The notes under the pieces are model-generated. The model was not told the origin of the DNA. It did not search any database and was given only the letters and a program-made list of their open reading frames with translations. Below, in pieces: positions 27,971 to 35,895 of a stretch of DNA of 64,000 bases; position 1 is the first letter of the stretch, and every line of letters starts with the position of its first letter. This DNA comes from Oscillospiraceae bacterium (GTDB lineage: Bacteria; Bacillota; Clostridia; Saccharofermentanales; Saccharofermentanaceae). Both the position numbers and the translations under genes were made by a program. The DNA is taken from positions 227,057 to 291,056 of the forward strand of contig SVIZ01000001.1 in assembly GCA_015069205.1 (NCBI GenBank), given 5' to 3'.

Positions 27971-29386
27971 TCAGCCTATGCTGCCTTTCATCTCAAGATT
28001 GATAAGGTTGTTCATCTCAACCGCATATTCGACAGGCAGTTCTTTCGCGATCGGTTCGGCAAAACCGCCTACGATAAGGGCTTTTGCATCATCTTCGGAC
28101 AAGCCCCTGCTCATCAGATAGAAGATCGAATCTTCACTGATCCTTCCGATCTTTGCTTCATGGCCGATGTCGACCTTACTGTTTCTGATATCGGATACCG
28201 GGATCGTATCTGATCTGGACCGGTCGTCAAGCATCAGGGACTCGCATGTAACTGCAGACTTGCTGTTCTCAGCTTCACGGTTGATCTTAACTTCGGACCT
28301 GAAGTTCGACTTGCCTCCGTCTCTTGAGATCGACTTGGTCGTGATATGGGAACTCGTATTTCTTCCCATGTGGATGACCTTAGCGCCCGTATCGAGCTCC
28401 TGGCCTTCGCCGGCAAACGTAATGCCTGTATATTCCATTCTGGAATTATCGCCTTTGAGGATGCTCATAGGATAGAGATAGGATGTGTGCGATCCGAATG
28501 AGCCTGATACCCACTCGATTATTCCTCCCTCTTCAACAAGAGCGCGCTTGGAATTCAGGTTGTACATGTTCTTGGACCAGTTCTCGATCGTCGAATATCT
28601 GACGCGGGAATTCTTTCCGATAAAGATCTCTACGCATCCGGCATGGAGATTTGCTATGTTGTACTTCGGCGCAGAACACCCTTCGATGAAATGCAGATAA
28701 GCATCGTCTTCAACGATAATGAGGGTGTGCTCGAACTGTCCCGCGCCCGGAGCATTGAGTCTGAAATAAGACTGCAAAGGGATCTCTACAGATACGCCCT
28801 TGGGAACGTATACGAATGAGCCGCCTGACCATACAGCACCGTGAAGTGCCGCAAACTTATGGTCCGTGGGAGGGATAAGCTTCATGAAGTGTGATTTCAC
28901 TACATCAGCCATATCACCTTTAAGAGCACTCTCTATATCAGTATAGATAACGCCCTGTGCTTCTACTTCTTTTCTGACATTATGGTATACGATCTCGGAA
29001 TCGTACTGCGCACCTACACCGGCAAGAGACATTCGCTCGGACTGAGGAATACCGAGCTTCTCGAATGTATTCTTGATATCTACCGGGACTTCTTCCCATT
29101 TCGCACTCATCTCGCCCTTCGGACGGACATAAGTAATGATGTTATCCATATCAAGTCCGTCTATGGGCGGTCCCCATGCGGGGATATCAAGTGAATTATA
29201 AGTCTTCAGTGCTTCGAGCCTGAATTTGGTCATCCATTCCGGATCTTCCTTTTCCAGTGAGATCTGTCTTACAACTTTTTCTGTAAGACCGGAATCGACG
29301 ATCATGGCAGGATCAAGTTTGTCCTTAAAATCGTACATGGTGCGGTCTATCGCATCCACCCTCGTTTTCTCTTCAACTTCAAACAT
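27971..29386 (-). CDS. sufB: Fe-S assembly scaffold SufB
   Basis: A 471-residue SufB. The ATG complementary to 29384-29386 is used, since GGAAGAGG stands at the right distance. An upstream GTG overlaps the sufC stop and was rejected. Visible are GGSFVYVPKGVSVEIPLQSY near 190, HFIEGCSAPKYN near 235, and RNTSSHITTKSISRDGG near 350. The C-terminus ends SRGLSEDDAKALIVGGFAEP. It forms the cluster-building platform with SufC and SufD. Confidence 0.96.
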   Translation of the reverse strand: MFEVEEKTRVDAIDRTMYDFKDKLDPAMIVDSGLTEKVVRQISLEKEDPEWMTKFRLEALKTYNSLDIPAWGPPIDGLDMDNIITYVRPKGEMSAKWEEVPVDIKNTFEKLGIPQSERMSLAGVGAQYDSEIVYHNVRKEVEAQGVIYTDIESALKGDMADVVKSHFMKLIPPTDHKFAALHGAVWSGGSFVYVPKGVSVEIPLQSYFRLNAPGAGQFEHTLIIVEDDAYLHFIEGCSAPKYNIANLHAGCVEIFIGKNSRVRYSTIENWSKNMYNLNSKRALVEEGGIIEWVSGSFGSHTSYLYPMSILKGDNSRMEYTGITFAGEGQELDTGAKVIHMGRNTSSHITTKSISRDGGKSNFRSEVKINREAENSKSAVTCESLMLDDRSRSDTIPVSDIRNSKVDIGHEAKIGRISEDSIFYLMSRGLSEDDAKALIVGGFAEPIAKELPVEYAVEMNNLINLEMKGSIG

Positions 29387-29388
29387 GA

Positions 29389-30129
29389 TCACACCTCTTC
29401 CATTACCGAGGCATAACCGAATTCATTGATCCTGTCGATAAGACTTCTGTCTCCTGTCTTTAAGATCCTGCAATTGCCGATAACATGGACCTTATCGACG
29501 TCAAGACCATCAAGGATACTGGCATTATGAGTAATGATGACCAGAGAGTTTTCCTTGTTGTGGAAGTGTCTGATCCCCTGAGTTACGGTCTTTACCGCAT
29601 CGACGTCAAGGCCTGAATCCGTCTCATCGAGGAACGCGAGCTTAGGCCGGAGCATAAGGAGCTGCACTATCTCTGCTTTCTTCTTCTCACCGCCGGAGAA
29701 TCCCACATTAAGGTATCTGTCCGCATATGCGTGATCCATACCGAGAGCATCCATCTTCTCTTCGAGTTCACGCCTGAACGCAACGATCTTTTCCTTTGTT
29801 CCCCTGACAGAACCTCTTGCTGTTCTTAAGAAGTTCTCCAGTGTAACGCCAGGGATCTCCAAAGGATTCTGGAACGACATGAAGATGCCTTTTCTGGCTC
29901 TCTCGTCAGGCGATGCATCAGTAATGTCCTCGCCCTCGAAAAGGATCTGTCCTTCCTCTACTTCGTAAGAAGGATCGCCCATCACAGCTGAAACGAGAGT
30001 GGATTTTCCCACACCGTTCTGTCCCATGAGGACATGGATCTCACCGGGTTCGATCTTGAGATCGACACCGTTAAGGATCTTCTTGTCTTCAACTGCAACC
30101 TTGAGATTTTTAATTTCTAAAAGTGCCAT
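29389..30129 (-). CDS. sufC: Fe-S assembly ATPase SufC
   Basis: A 246-residue ABC-type ATPase, first gene of the operon. It has Walker A GQNGVGKST near residue 35, Q-loop FMSFQNPLEIPGV near 85, signature FSGGEKKKAEI near 145, and Walker B LAFLDETDSGLDVDAV near 165. These are hallmarks of SufC rather than import ATPases. It ends two bases before the sufB ATG. Confidence 0.97.
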   Translation of the reverse strand: MALLEIKNLKVAVEDKKILNGVDLKIEPGEIHVLMGQNGVGKSTLVSAVMGDPSYEVEEGQILFEGEDITDASPDERARKGIFMSFQNPLEIPGVTLENFLRTARGSVRGTKEKIVAFRRELEEKMDALGMDHAYADRYLNVGFSGGEKKKAEIVQLLMLRPKLAFLDETDSGLDVDAVKTVTQGIRHFHNKENSLVIITHNASILDGLDVDKVHVIGNCRILKTGDRSLIDRINEFGYASVMEEV

Positions 30130-30156
30130 TTATGTAACCCCATTTCCATATATTGT

Positions 30157-30187
30157 GTTAGTCGCGCCTAACTCCAAATGAATTATA
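30157..30187 (-). promoter_or_regulatory. suf operon promoter region with GTTAG/CTAAC palindrome
   Basis: On the minus strand TATAAT lies at 30187-30182, about 50 bases before sufC. Its -35 is poor. GTTAGTCGCGCCTAAC (30157-30172) is an inverted repeat at the expected transcription start, a classic repressor position. Iron-responsive (Fur) or Rrf2 (IscR-like) control of suf is known in other bacteria. This site does not clearly match either consensus. Confidence 0.4.
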
Positions 30188-30343
30188 TATCAATTTGGTA
30201 GGTTTTAAAGAGCACTTCATACTGATAATGCTAAAAGATCGTTGAATTTTGGGAGTTTCAGGCTTTCTTATTCCCGAATGAAAATCATTTTAGGATCGAT
30301 TTTTTATTACGGGACGACAGAATGTAATATTGCCCCCAGCAGA

Positions 30344-30466
30344 TCACGCCAGCCTTATCACCGAATCACAACATTCATTGATGAACTCGTAATCGTGCGT
30401 TACGACATAGACGGTCTTCCCCGCTGCCTTAAGGCGTTTCAGTTCCTTTGACAGACGCATCATATT
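30344..30466 (-). pseudogene. C-terminal remnant of an ABC transporter ATPase
   Basis: The minus strand encodes about 40 residues in frame to a natural stop: SKELKRLKAAGKTVYVVTH, followed by DYEFINECCDSVIRLA. This is the end of an ABC ATPase, including the switch-histidine motif VVTHD, as in energy-coupling (ECF/EcfA) ATPases. Everything upstream (Walker A, signature, Walker B) is missing. The homology stops just where the duplicated sequence at 30469 begins, so the gene was cut by an insertion or deletion there. Confidence 0.7.
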
Positions 30467-30594
30467 GAGTTCCTGACATTGCAATCCTTGAAAAGCTGAT
30501 AAACACACGGGTTTCGAAGGATTTAGAAGTGAAATTGCCTTGTTCATCCCGTAATATGACTGAGAGATCCGCATTGAAGATGGCAGCATTTCAA

Positions 30595-30635
30595 AAAAAT
30601 AAAAATGCCCGCAAACGCAGGTGTTTACAGGCATT
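30595..30635 (-). terminator. tRNA terminator, left copy
   Basis: AATGCC (30604-30609) and GGCATT (30630-30635) close a hairpin with inner pairing. Read on the minus strand it ends in a T-rich tract. It follows the split tRNA-Ser 3' half and is the original chromosomal terminator or a copy of it. Confidence 0.65.
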
Positions 30636-30638
30636 CTG

Positions 30639-30696
30639 TGGCGGAGATGGTGGGATTCGAACCCACGTATCGGTTGCCCGATAAACGCATTTCGAG
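30639..30696 (-). pseudogene. tRNA-Ser 3' half (left attachment site of the island)
   Basis: On the minus strand this gives the anticodon loop CTCGAAA, the 3' anticodon strand, a complete variable arm (TATCGG gcaa CCGATA), the T arm with GTGGGTTCGAATCCCAC, the acceptor strand CATCTCC and GCCA. The sequence 5' of the loop is not tRNA. It is therefore the 3' half of a tRNA-Ser gene split at CTCGAAATG (30688-30696). The matching 5' half is at 49337-49378. Confidence 0.85.
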
Positions 30697-30880
30697 CAAT
30701 GCAACCAAGTGTAATTCGCCGATAGATTACGTGATTTCCAGTCAAATAAAACAGCCCTGATGCCTATAAAGCAAGCCTTTGCAGGATACTGTCACTTTTG
30801 TGTCAGTATCTGTTAGTTTGTTCCGTGAATTCGCTCCGGTGAGAATGTAACGGCGAGTGTTCGGTATATCGAATGGAAAC

Positions 30881-30895
30881 ATTCAAACTTTGAAT
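30881..30895. promoter_or_regulatory. Perfect 15-base palindrome upstream of double-HTH gene
   Basis: ATTCAAACTTTGAAT is a perfect inverted repeat (seven-base arms, central C), 58 bases before the ATG at 30953. It is a good candidate operator for the adjacent DNA-binding protein or for island control. Confidence 0.45.
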
Positions 30896-30952
30896 AATTC
30901 ACACCTTATACCAGAACAACCCGTCCTATATTTTCACTAAGGAGAAAACTCT

Positions 30953-31507
30953 ATGAAGCCCGAATTTATTGACTTGAACAGCATTCCTGACATTATCTCA
31001 AAAGATAGTTTCTGCAAGATCTGTCACATGAGCAAAAGGACAGCAACCAAGTATCTTGGCACTGCAATCCCATGCAGCGATAATGGCAAAAAGTCTCATC
31101 GCTACTCCATAACTAAGGCAGATCTTATCTCATTTTTGGAGCGATATCCGGAGCGACATAATATAACAGTACTTCCCCCGGTCTGTCGCTATTCCAAGAC
31201 CGCTTTCAACAGCTTGCCGCTATCAGAGCAAGTTGTAGCTTCTATGCATGAATACTATGAACAGCTCCTTCGTTCCGAGAAGGAGATCCTGAGAGTTATC
31301 GATATCTGCAGGATCACAGGCTACGGGAAAACGGCTGTAAACACTTGGTTCAACTCAGGCGATCTCTGTTATGTTGTCATACGAGGAGCAAAGCACACAG
31401 CGAAAGAGAGCCTGATCGACTTCTTGAGCAGCGATGGTTTTGACAAGATCTTCAGGAAGTCAGAATGGCATTTGAGGCAGATAGAGATATTGAGACACTG
31501 GTTCTGA
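30953..31507 (+). CDS. Double helix-turn-helix (excisionase/MerR-like) protein
   Basis: A 184-residue protein made of two similar HTH units. The first covers about residues 12-65 (SKDSFCKICHMSKRTATKYL, then a wing with KKSHRYSITKADLISFL). The second covers about 113-170 (VIDICRITGYGKTAVNTWFN, then ESLIDFLSS). This is the pattern of MerR/Xis-type winged HTH proteins in tandem. It lies just inside the left end of the island behind AAGGAG, and could be a recombination directionality factor or regulator. No ligand domain is present. Confidence 0.7.
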   Translation: MKPEFIDLNSIPDIISKDSFCKICHMSKRTATKYLGTAIPCSDNGKKSHRYSITKADLISFLERYPERHNITVLPPVCRYSKTAFNSLPLSEQVVASMHEYYEQLLRSEKEILRVIDICRITGYGKTAVNTWFNSGDLCYVVIRGAKHTAKESLIDFLSSDGFDKIFRKSEWHLRQIEILRHWF

Positions 31508-31547
31508 AACGATTAGAGAGGTGGTGTTGGAGCCTATCATCACTTAA

Positions 31548-32933
31548 TCATGTTTTAAGGTTTTGTTCTACAATTTGCAGCAATCTGTCTTCGTTAAATA
31601 TTGGGAGAGCCTCAAGGGTTCCATCAAACAGAGCTTCGTAAATCTTTTTATCTGCGCGAAGTTGATATTTATCCAAAGGTTTGATAATTGTTGAACCAGC
31701 TGAAGTCTTCATCATAAAACTAATTTCATCATTTCTAAGAAGATCATCCTTTAGCAAACGTGATTCGTGTGTCGTAATGATCAGTTGTGTATTGCGGTTT
31801 TCTGCCATTTGCAAAAACAATTTGATTATTTTAGTCGTCATCGCCGGATGAAGGCAACGATCCATCTCATCTATCACATATATACTGTTATTTGATATTC
31901 TGAATAAAATCTCTATAAGATCAAGCATCCTCGCTGTTCCATCTGATTCCTCACTTAAATTAAAAAAGACATTCTTTGCTTCATGCTCAAACTCAATTGT
32001 CTTAATTGTAACATTGTCGTTCTCGTCAATCTCAAACGTATAAAACTCTTTGATTGCTCTAGCCATTATAGACGGTTCATTTTTTGACCCATCTTTCTTC
32101 ACCTTGGCATTCATTTTTTCAAGATCGGAAATTATATCATTATATAACTCCTCTGGTATTTTACTCTTTACCACTTCCTTAGGAACTTTAACAATTCTAA
32201 GGTTACTTATACCAGTACCCAAAGCATTAAGAATATCAGCAATCTCTTGAAGATTCGAATCACTGAAGTATGGATAGCCTTTCAACATGTCTTCTGGAAA
32301 GCTTATAATAAGTTTTCTCTTGAACCACTCATCAATTGCATTTAATATACTGAGTTCAGGATAATCCAAAAACATCTTTCCTTTGCTTTTATTTATAATA
32401 GTTAGAAAAAGCATCTCATGATCGTTGACACTGTCTTCTCCATAGCTCTTTAGCTTATCTATAGCTTCTTTTCCTTTGAAGTATTCTCCGATTGTAAATA
32501 TCTCATCAATGACACTTCTTTCGTAAAGCGACTTTTTTAGACCTGATGGCGTTATTTCATATAGCCACTCCTTTTGAATACTTCCAGTATATAAAACAGC
32601 AGAAAAACCAAAGCATAATCGCTTGTCATTACACAAAAACTCAATCTCAAATTCTGAGGGAGTATAACGCCTATCTTCATTGAGTCTATAGTAACTATTT
32701 GAAAAACCTCTTGGAAACCCTTCTCTCTGAACATCCTGAACAAATCGCAGTGCTTTAATCAGATTTGACTTTCCTGACCCATTTGCGCCAAATAGTGCTT
32801 CCCCTTTCAAAAGTCTTAGCCTGCGGCATGTATATATTCGATTTGAGTCCCTTCTTATTTTACCTGCTACAAGTGATAATTCCTGTTTTTCATCAAAAGA
32901 CAGAAAATTCGATACAGCGAATTTTATCAACAT
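31548..32933 (-). CDS. AAA family ATPase, RloA/AAA_15-like, without a partner
   Basis: A 461-residue ABC/SMC-type ATPase of the group found in RloA, AbiL and PARIS AriA. It starts MLIKFAVSNFLSF, the usual opening of the family. Walker A is FGANGSGKSNL near residue 49; Walker B is IYVIDEMDRCLHP near 353, and the switch region is QLIITTHESRLL near 390. The middle has a long helical insertion. No RloB-like or TOPRIM gene is adjacent, unlike the pair at 35254-37160. Function is probably antiviral, by analogy with the family and island setting. Confidence 0.85.
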   Translation of the reverse strand: MLIKFAVSNFLSFDEKQELSLVAGKIRRDSNRIYTCRRLRLLKGEALFGANGSGKSNLIKALRFVQDVQREGFPRGFSNSYYRLNEDRRYTPSEFEIEFLCNDKRLCFGFSAVLYTGSIQKEWLYEITPSGLKKSLYERSVIDEIFTIGEYFKGKEAIDKLKSYGEDSVNDHEMLFLTIINKSKGKMFLDYPELSILNAIDEWFKRKLIISFPEDMLKGYPYFSDSNLQEIADILNALGTGISNLRIVKVPKEVVKSKIPEELYNDIISDLEKMNAKVKKDGSKNEPSIMARAIKEFYTFEIDENDNVTIKTIEFEHEAKNVFFNLSEESDGTARMLDLIEILFRISNNSIYVIDEMDRCLHPAMTTKIIKLFLQMAENRNTQLIITTHESRLLKDDLLRNDEISFMMKTSAGSTIIKPLDKYQLRADKKIYEALFDGTLEALPIFNEDRLLQIVEQNLKT

Positions 32934-33077
32934 CCAGTATCTCCATCCTTTCCTGTTCGATTCTATACAATATACACCCTGAAGACGACGCGGTCAATTT
33001 ATAATTAGTTTGCAAGGCGTTTTTTGGACAATTTGTTGCACCTAAAACGAATTTGGCGATTTCTGTGCAATATTTCG

Positions 33078-33106
33078 TTGACTTGATCTAATTTTGAGAG
33101 TATAGT
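33078..33106 (+). promoter_or_regulatory. Promoter of the MBL cassette
   Basis: TTGACT (33078-33083) and TATAGT (33101-33106) are separated by exactly 17 bases, both one mismatch from consensus. Transcription would start near 33113, giving a leader of about 85 bases before the ATG at 33199. Confidence 0.65.
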
Positions 33107-33198
33107 CTCAGTAAATAAGCACCCTATTATCAGAGTTCAGTTATATTTACAAACGAGTCCTGATTACCGGAATGAAAAATCAAGAAGGAGGATTATTA

Positions 33199-34071
33199 AT
33201 GAAGGTTACTTTTCTCAGTGCTAAAGGCTATGGCAACCCCTGTAAGAATTATGGAGATTGCATTCTGATTGACAGTGGGTCAGATATAGTTATTTATGAT
33301 TGCGGTTGTAAAGAACATGCCCAGCGAGCGGAAATCTATATGCAGCGGCATAACTATCGCAAAGCCAGTATAGTACTATCTCATGATGATTCTGATCATT
33401 TTGATGGCATTGAATACTTGATAGAACATGGACTTATTAACAAAGTATATACACTACTTTTACTAAAATATAAGAACGAACTGTTGGATCTGATAGATGA
33501 TAAGCGCAGAACACGTGAGTCCGTCGCTAAAAGGATAGAAGAATTATACGACCATATATATTCTCTTTCCGGCAAAGTCGAATTAAAAGACATTTTTACA
33601 GATATCAATGTTTCACAGGACATTACGATTGTCGGTCCCAATAAGGAATATGCTCTTGCTGCTGTTGCAAAAAACATCGACAGCAGAGAAACCGATATTA
33701 TCGATAAAGAAACTATTGCTAACGCAGTTAGCACACAATTATCTGTTGTTATCGATAAAAATCATAATCTCTTGTTAACTGGTGATAGTAGTTTTAAATC
33801 TATAGAAGAGGCCATTAAAACGCATAAGATTATTCAACTCCCTCATCATGGCAAGTTGGACCAGGCTGAATCTATTTTCGCACTTAAGGACAATTCAACA
33901 ATATACTACGTTTCAGATAATACTGGTGACAGCAATGGGGGATCAGATGACTTAAGGGAAAAATATCCACGAGGACATATTATATACTACACCTTAAACG
34001 GGGATCAGGTTTGTGCAGAATGCACTATTCCGATAACATATCCTAAGAGTTGTTATTTTCGGAGCAAGTAA
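33199..34071 (+). CDS. MBL-fold metallohydrolase, ComEC-like, first gene of unknown cassette
   Basis: A 290-residue protein from the ATG at 33199, which follows AAGGAGG by seven bases; the ORF extension upstream has no such site. The metallo-beta-lactamase signature is SHDDSDHFDG near residue 60. The usual second His of HxHxDH is Asp, as in the competence protein ComEC C-domain. Later motifs are LLTGDSSF near 200 and LPHHG near 220. The fold cleaves phosphodiester or ester bonds using one or two metal ions. The substrate is unknown; nucleotides are plausible. The next gene starts six bases after its stop. Confidence 0.8.
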   Translation: MKVTFLSAKGYGNPCKNYGDCILIDSGSDIVIYDCGCKEHAQRAEIYMQRHNYRKASIVLSHDDSDHFDGIEYLIEHGLINKVYTLLLLKYKNELLDLIDDKRRTRESVAKRIEELYDHIYSLSGKVELKDIFTDINVSQDITIVGPNKEYALAAVAKNIDSRETDIIDKETIANAVSTQLSVVIDKNHNLLLTGDSSFKSIEEAIKTHKIIQLPHHGKLDQAESIFALKDNSTIYYVSDNTGDSNGGSDDLREKYPRGHIIYYTLNGDQVCAECTIPITYPKSCYFRSK

Positions 34072-34077
34072 AGAAAT

Positions 34078-34512
34078 ATGAGATATTTAGTTCACCATAC
34101 CCAAGCTTCGGAAATTCCTGGTAGAATAGAGTACTTATATGATATTTTCCATGTGTATTTTCTTCCACGCAACATGGAAGGTTCATATATTCCGCTTGTT
34201 CCCATTGGACATTTGGAATTAAGCGTATTATTTATAACTGGTCACTCCGATTGTGTGATGCAATATTTGGAGCAGTATATAGAACAAATCCCAGAAAGAA
34301 TAGTAATTGCAACGACATGTTTTGCACGACATTTAGAAAAGTATAAGCAAACCAAGCAAATCTATGTGCCAAAATCACACGATGAATACTGTTATGTTTT
34401 TGATGGCATCCCTTATGGCTTTTCCTTTGAGATTTCTTACCCAGAACTGGATTTTTACAACGCTTCTGGTGACTTTATTTCAAAACTTCAGTCCTCGTAC
34501 CATAAATTATAA
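34078..34512 (+). CDS. Unknown protein, second gene of the MBL cassette
   Basis: A 144-residue protein I do not recognise. It opens MRYLVHHTQASEIPGRIEYL and contains a hydrophobic strand then IVIATTCFARHLEKYKQ near residues 76-92, with conserved-looking Cys and His pairs. It reads as a mixed alpha/beta domain without signal peptide or membrane segment. Six-base and eleven-base gaps to its neighbours place it in one operon. A role as adaptor or regulator between the MBL protein and the membrane protein is only an inference. Confidence 0.7.
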   Translation: MRYLVHHTQASEIPGRIEYLYDIFHVYFLPRNMEGSYIPLVPIGHLELSVLFITGHSDCVMQYLEQYIEQIPERIVIATTCFARHLEKYKQTKQIYVPKSHDEYCYVFDGIPYGFSFEISYPELDFYNASGDFISKLQSSYHKL

Positions 34513-34523
34513 GGAGGTAACAA

Positions 34524-35243
34524 GTGAAACTCGAAATCTTTGACCCGTACATTATTAGAGCAAGATTATGCCCAAGCATAATCTTACTTGGCCCAATTGC
34601 GCTAACGATATTCTTCTGCTTCGATGAGTTATACTCCTTCATAACTTCTACCATTACTGTATGCATACTATTTGCTTTGACAAATTATATTACTGTTTTA
34701 CAACGTCGCTTAGCACCTCACAACCAACTTGTATACAACTACGCCGCAAAATATCTTTTGCCGGATGATACTACAATAGATAGCATTTCAAAGAAGAGAT
34801 ATTATTCAAAGCTCGCCTCATTGGAAGATACCTTTTCCAGCTTTATTACTCCAACACCATCCCAAGACTTATGTATTCTTTGTGAAAGTGCCGTAGTATA
34901 TTTAAGAAATATCACTCGAGATAATCATCTTGTACTTGAAGAAAACATTAACTGTGGCTTTTGCAAGAACATGCTTATCAGTAAACCTATCGGAATCATA
35001 ATAAACTGTTGTCTTGCCACATTAACAATTGTTTATTCGCTCGCAACATATAAAACCTTTGAATGCATTCCACCTCAAAATCTGTTTTCATTGGGAATCA
35101 ACGCTTTTTTTATCTTGTTCTGGTTTTTTGGAATTACAAGAAAAATGATGGAGGAGGCCTCGAAAAGGTATGCCCTTGCTTTAATAACCGCCATTGACTC
35201 AGTAAGAATAATTAGTAATAGTTCAGGAGACAATAATCAGTGA
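34524..35243 (+). CDS. Four-TM membrane protein, third gene of the MBL cassette
   Basis: A 239-residue protein with two pairs of membrane helices: about residues 16-33 and 39-60, then about 155-176 and 190-208. The part between them is a soluble segment with several Cys and His. A strong GGAGG ribosome site precedes the ATG. This layout recalls SLATT and S-4TM membrane effectors of nucleotide-signalling defence systems, but no clear homology can be claimed. If the MBL gene makes or breaks a signal, this would be the executor. It converges on the RloB-like gene. Confidence 0.72.
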   Translation: MKLEIFDPYIIRARLCPSIILLGPIALTIFFCFDELYSFITSTITVCILFALTNYITVLQRRLAPHNQLVYNYAAKYLLPDDTTIDSISKKRYYSKLASLEDTFSSFITPTPSQDLCILCESAVVYLRNITRDNHLVLEENINCGFCKNMLISKPIGIIINCCLATLTIVYSLATYKTFECIPPQNLFSLGINAFFILFWFFGITRKMMEEASKRYALALITAIDSVRIISNSSGDNNQ

Positions 35244-35253
35244 TGTGTCTTGG

Positions 35254-35895
35254 TTATTCTGTTTGGTGCTTTATCAACTCTTCAACAACCTTATATGCTT
35301 CCGTACTTGGCTGAAATTGATAAGTATGTAAAGCCTTCCCTGAAGAAAGCGCTTCCTGTTCGAGTCTCTTGGCATTTTCACTTGCCGTTTGAACCTTGTC
35401 GATAGTCCTTAAATACATGCGTTCATCGTTTTTGCTGTAATCGGGATAGATCTTCTTGAGCGCCGACACTACTTCTTCACTGGAATAATACTGATGTGAT
35501 GAACAGCCATGATGGCACAGAAACCATATCTCGAAACACGGATTTGAGACAATGAGGCTGGCAATCTTTGTTTTTGCTGCTATCTTATCTGCTTGTCTGA
35601 CTTGACTGTCCTTATTTGGATTCACATCTGCATCGACCAGACAAAAAGCCACATCCCCATACTCTTCTGAAAGCTCCAATTCTTTTGCTTTGTTTACAAG
35701 GCTATTCATAAGATTTACCGGATCAGTGCTTCTGTCAGACACAAATCTCAGCGTAAATGAGACATCATCGAAACTCTTAAGATACTTCGATTCCGTCATA
35801 TTATGCCCTTCATCAGCAATAAGGATGATGCGTTTTCTCTTCCTGCTTCCCGATTTAGCAGATCTGTGATGATAATCGTTATTTTTTCGCGCCAT
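35254..35895 (-). CDS. RloB-like protein, partner of RloA-like ATPase
   Basis: A 213-residue protein of the RloB family. Motifs run in order: basic N-terminus, IILIADEGHNMTESKYL near residues 23-39, CLVDADVN near 86, and SNPCFEIWFLCHH near 117. This acidic box / D-x-D / E-x-W order is what TOPRIM-like nucleases show. RloA/RloB pairs are found with type I restriction loci and AbiL is the phage-exclusion pair of the same make-up. The start overlaps the ATPase stop by one base, so both are translated together. Confidence 0.88.
   Translation of the reverse strand: MARKNNDYHHRSAKSGSRKRKRIILIADEGHNMTESKYLKSFDDVSFTLRFVSDRSTDPVNLMNSLVNKAKELELSEEYGDVAFCLVDADVNPNKDSQVRQADKIAAKTKIASLIVSNPCFEIWFLCHHGCSSHQYYSSEEVVSALKKIYPDYSKNDERMYLRTIDKVQTASENAKRLEQEALSSGKALHTYQFQPSTEAYKVVEELIKHQTE

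Larger units (their letters stand above)
30469..30696. repeat. Left copy of the island-flanking direct repeat
   Basis: This segment of about 228 bases matches 48909-49134 in the same orientation with scattered mismatches (offset 18440, two-base indel near 30597). It comprises sequence next to the integrase end, a tRNA terminator hairpin and the tRNA-Ser 3' half. The variable-arm positions differ between copies. Confidence 0.85.

Noticed and set aside
30467..30745. Minus-strand ORF 30344-30745 as a complete protein
   Set aside because: Only its last 40 or so codons resemble a protein; the rest runs through the tRNA half, terminator and repeat.
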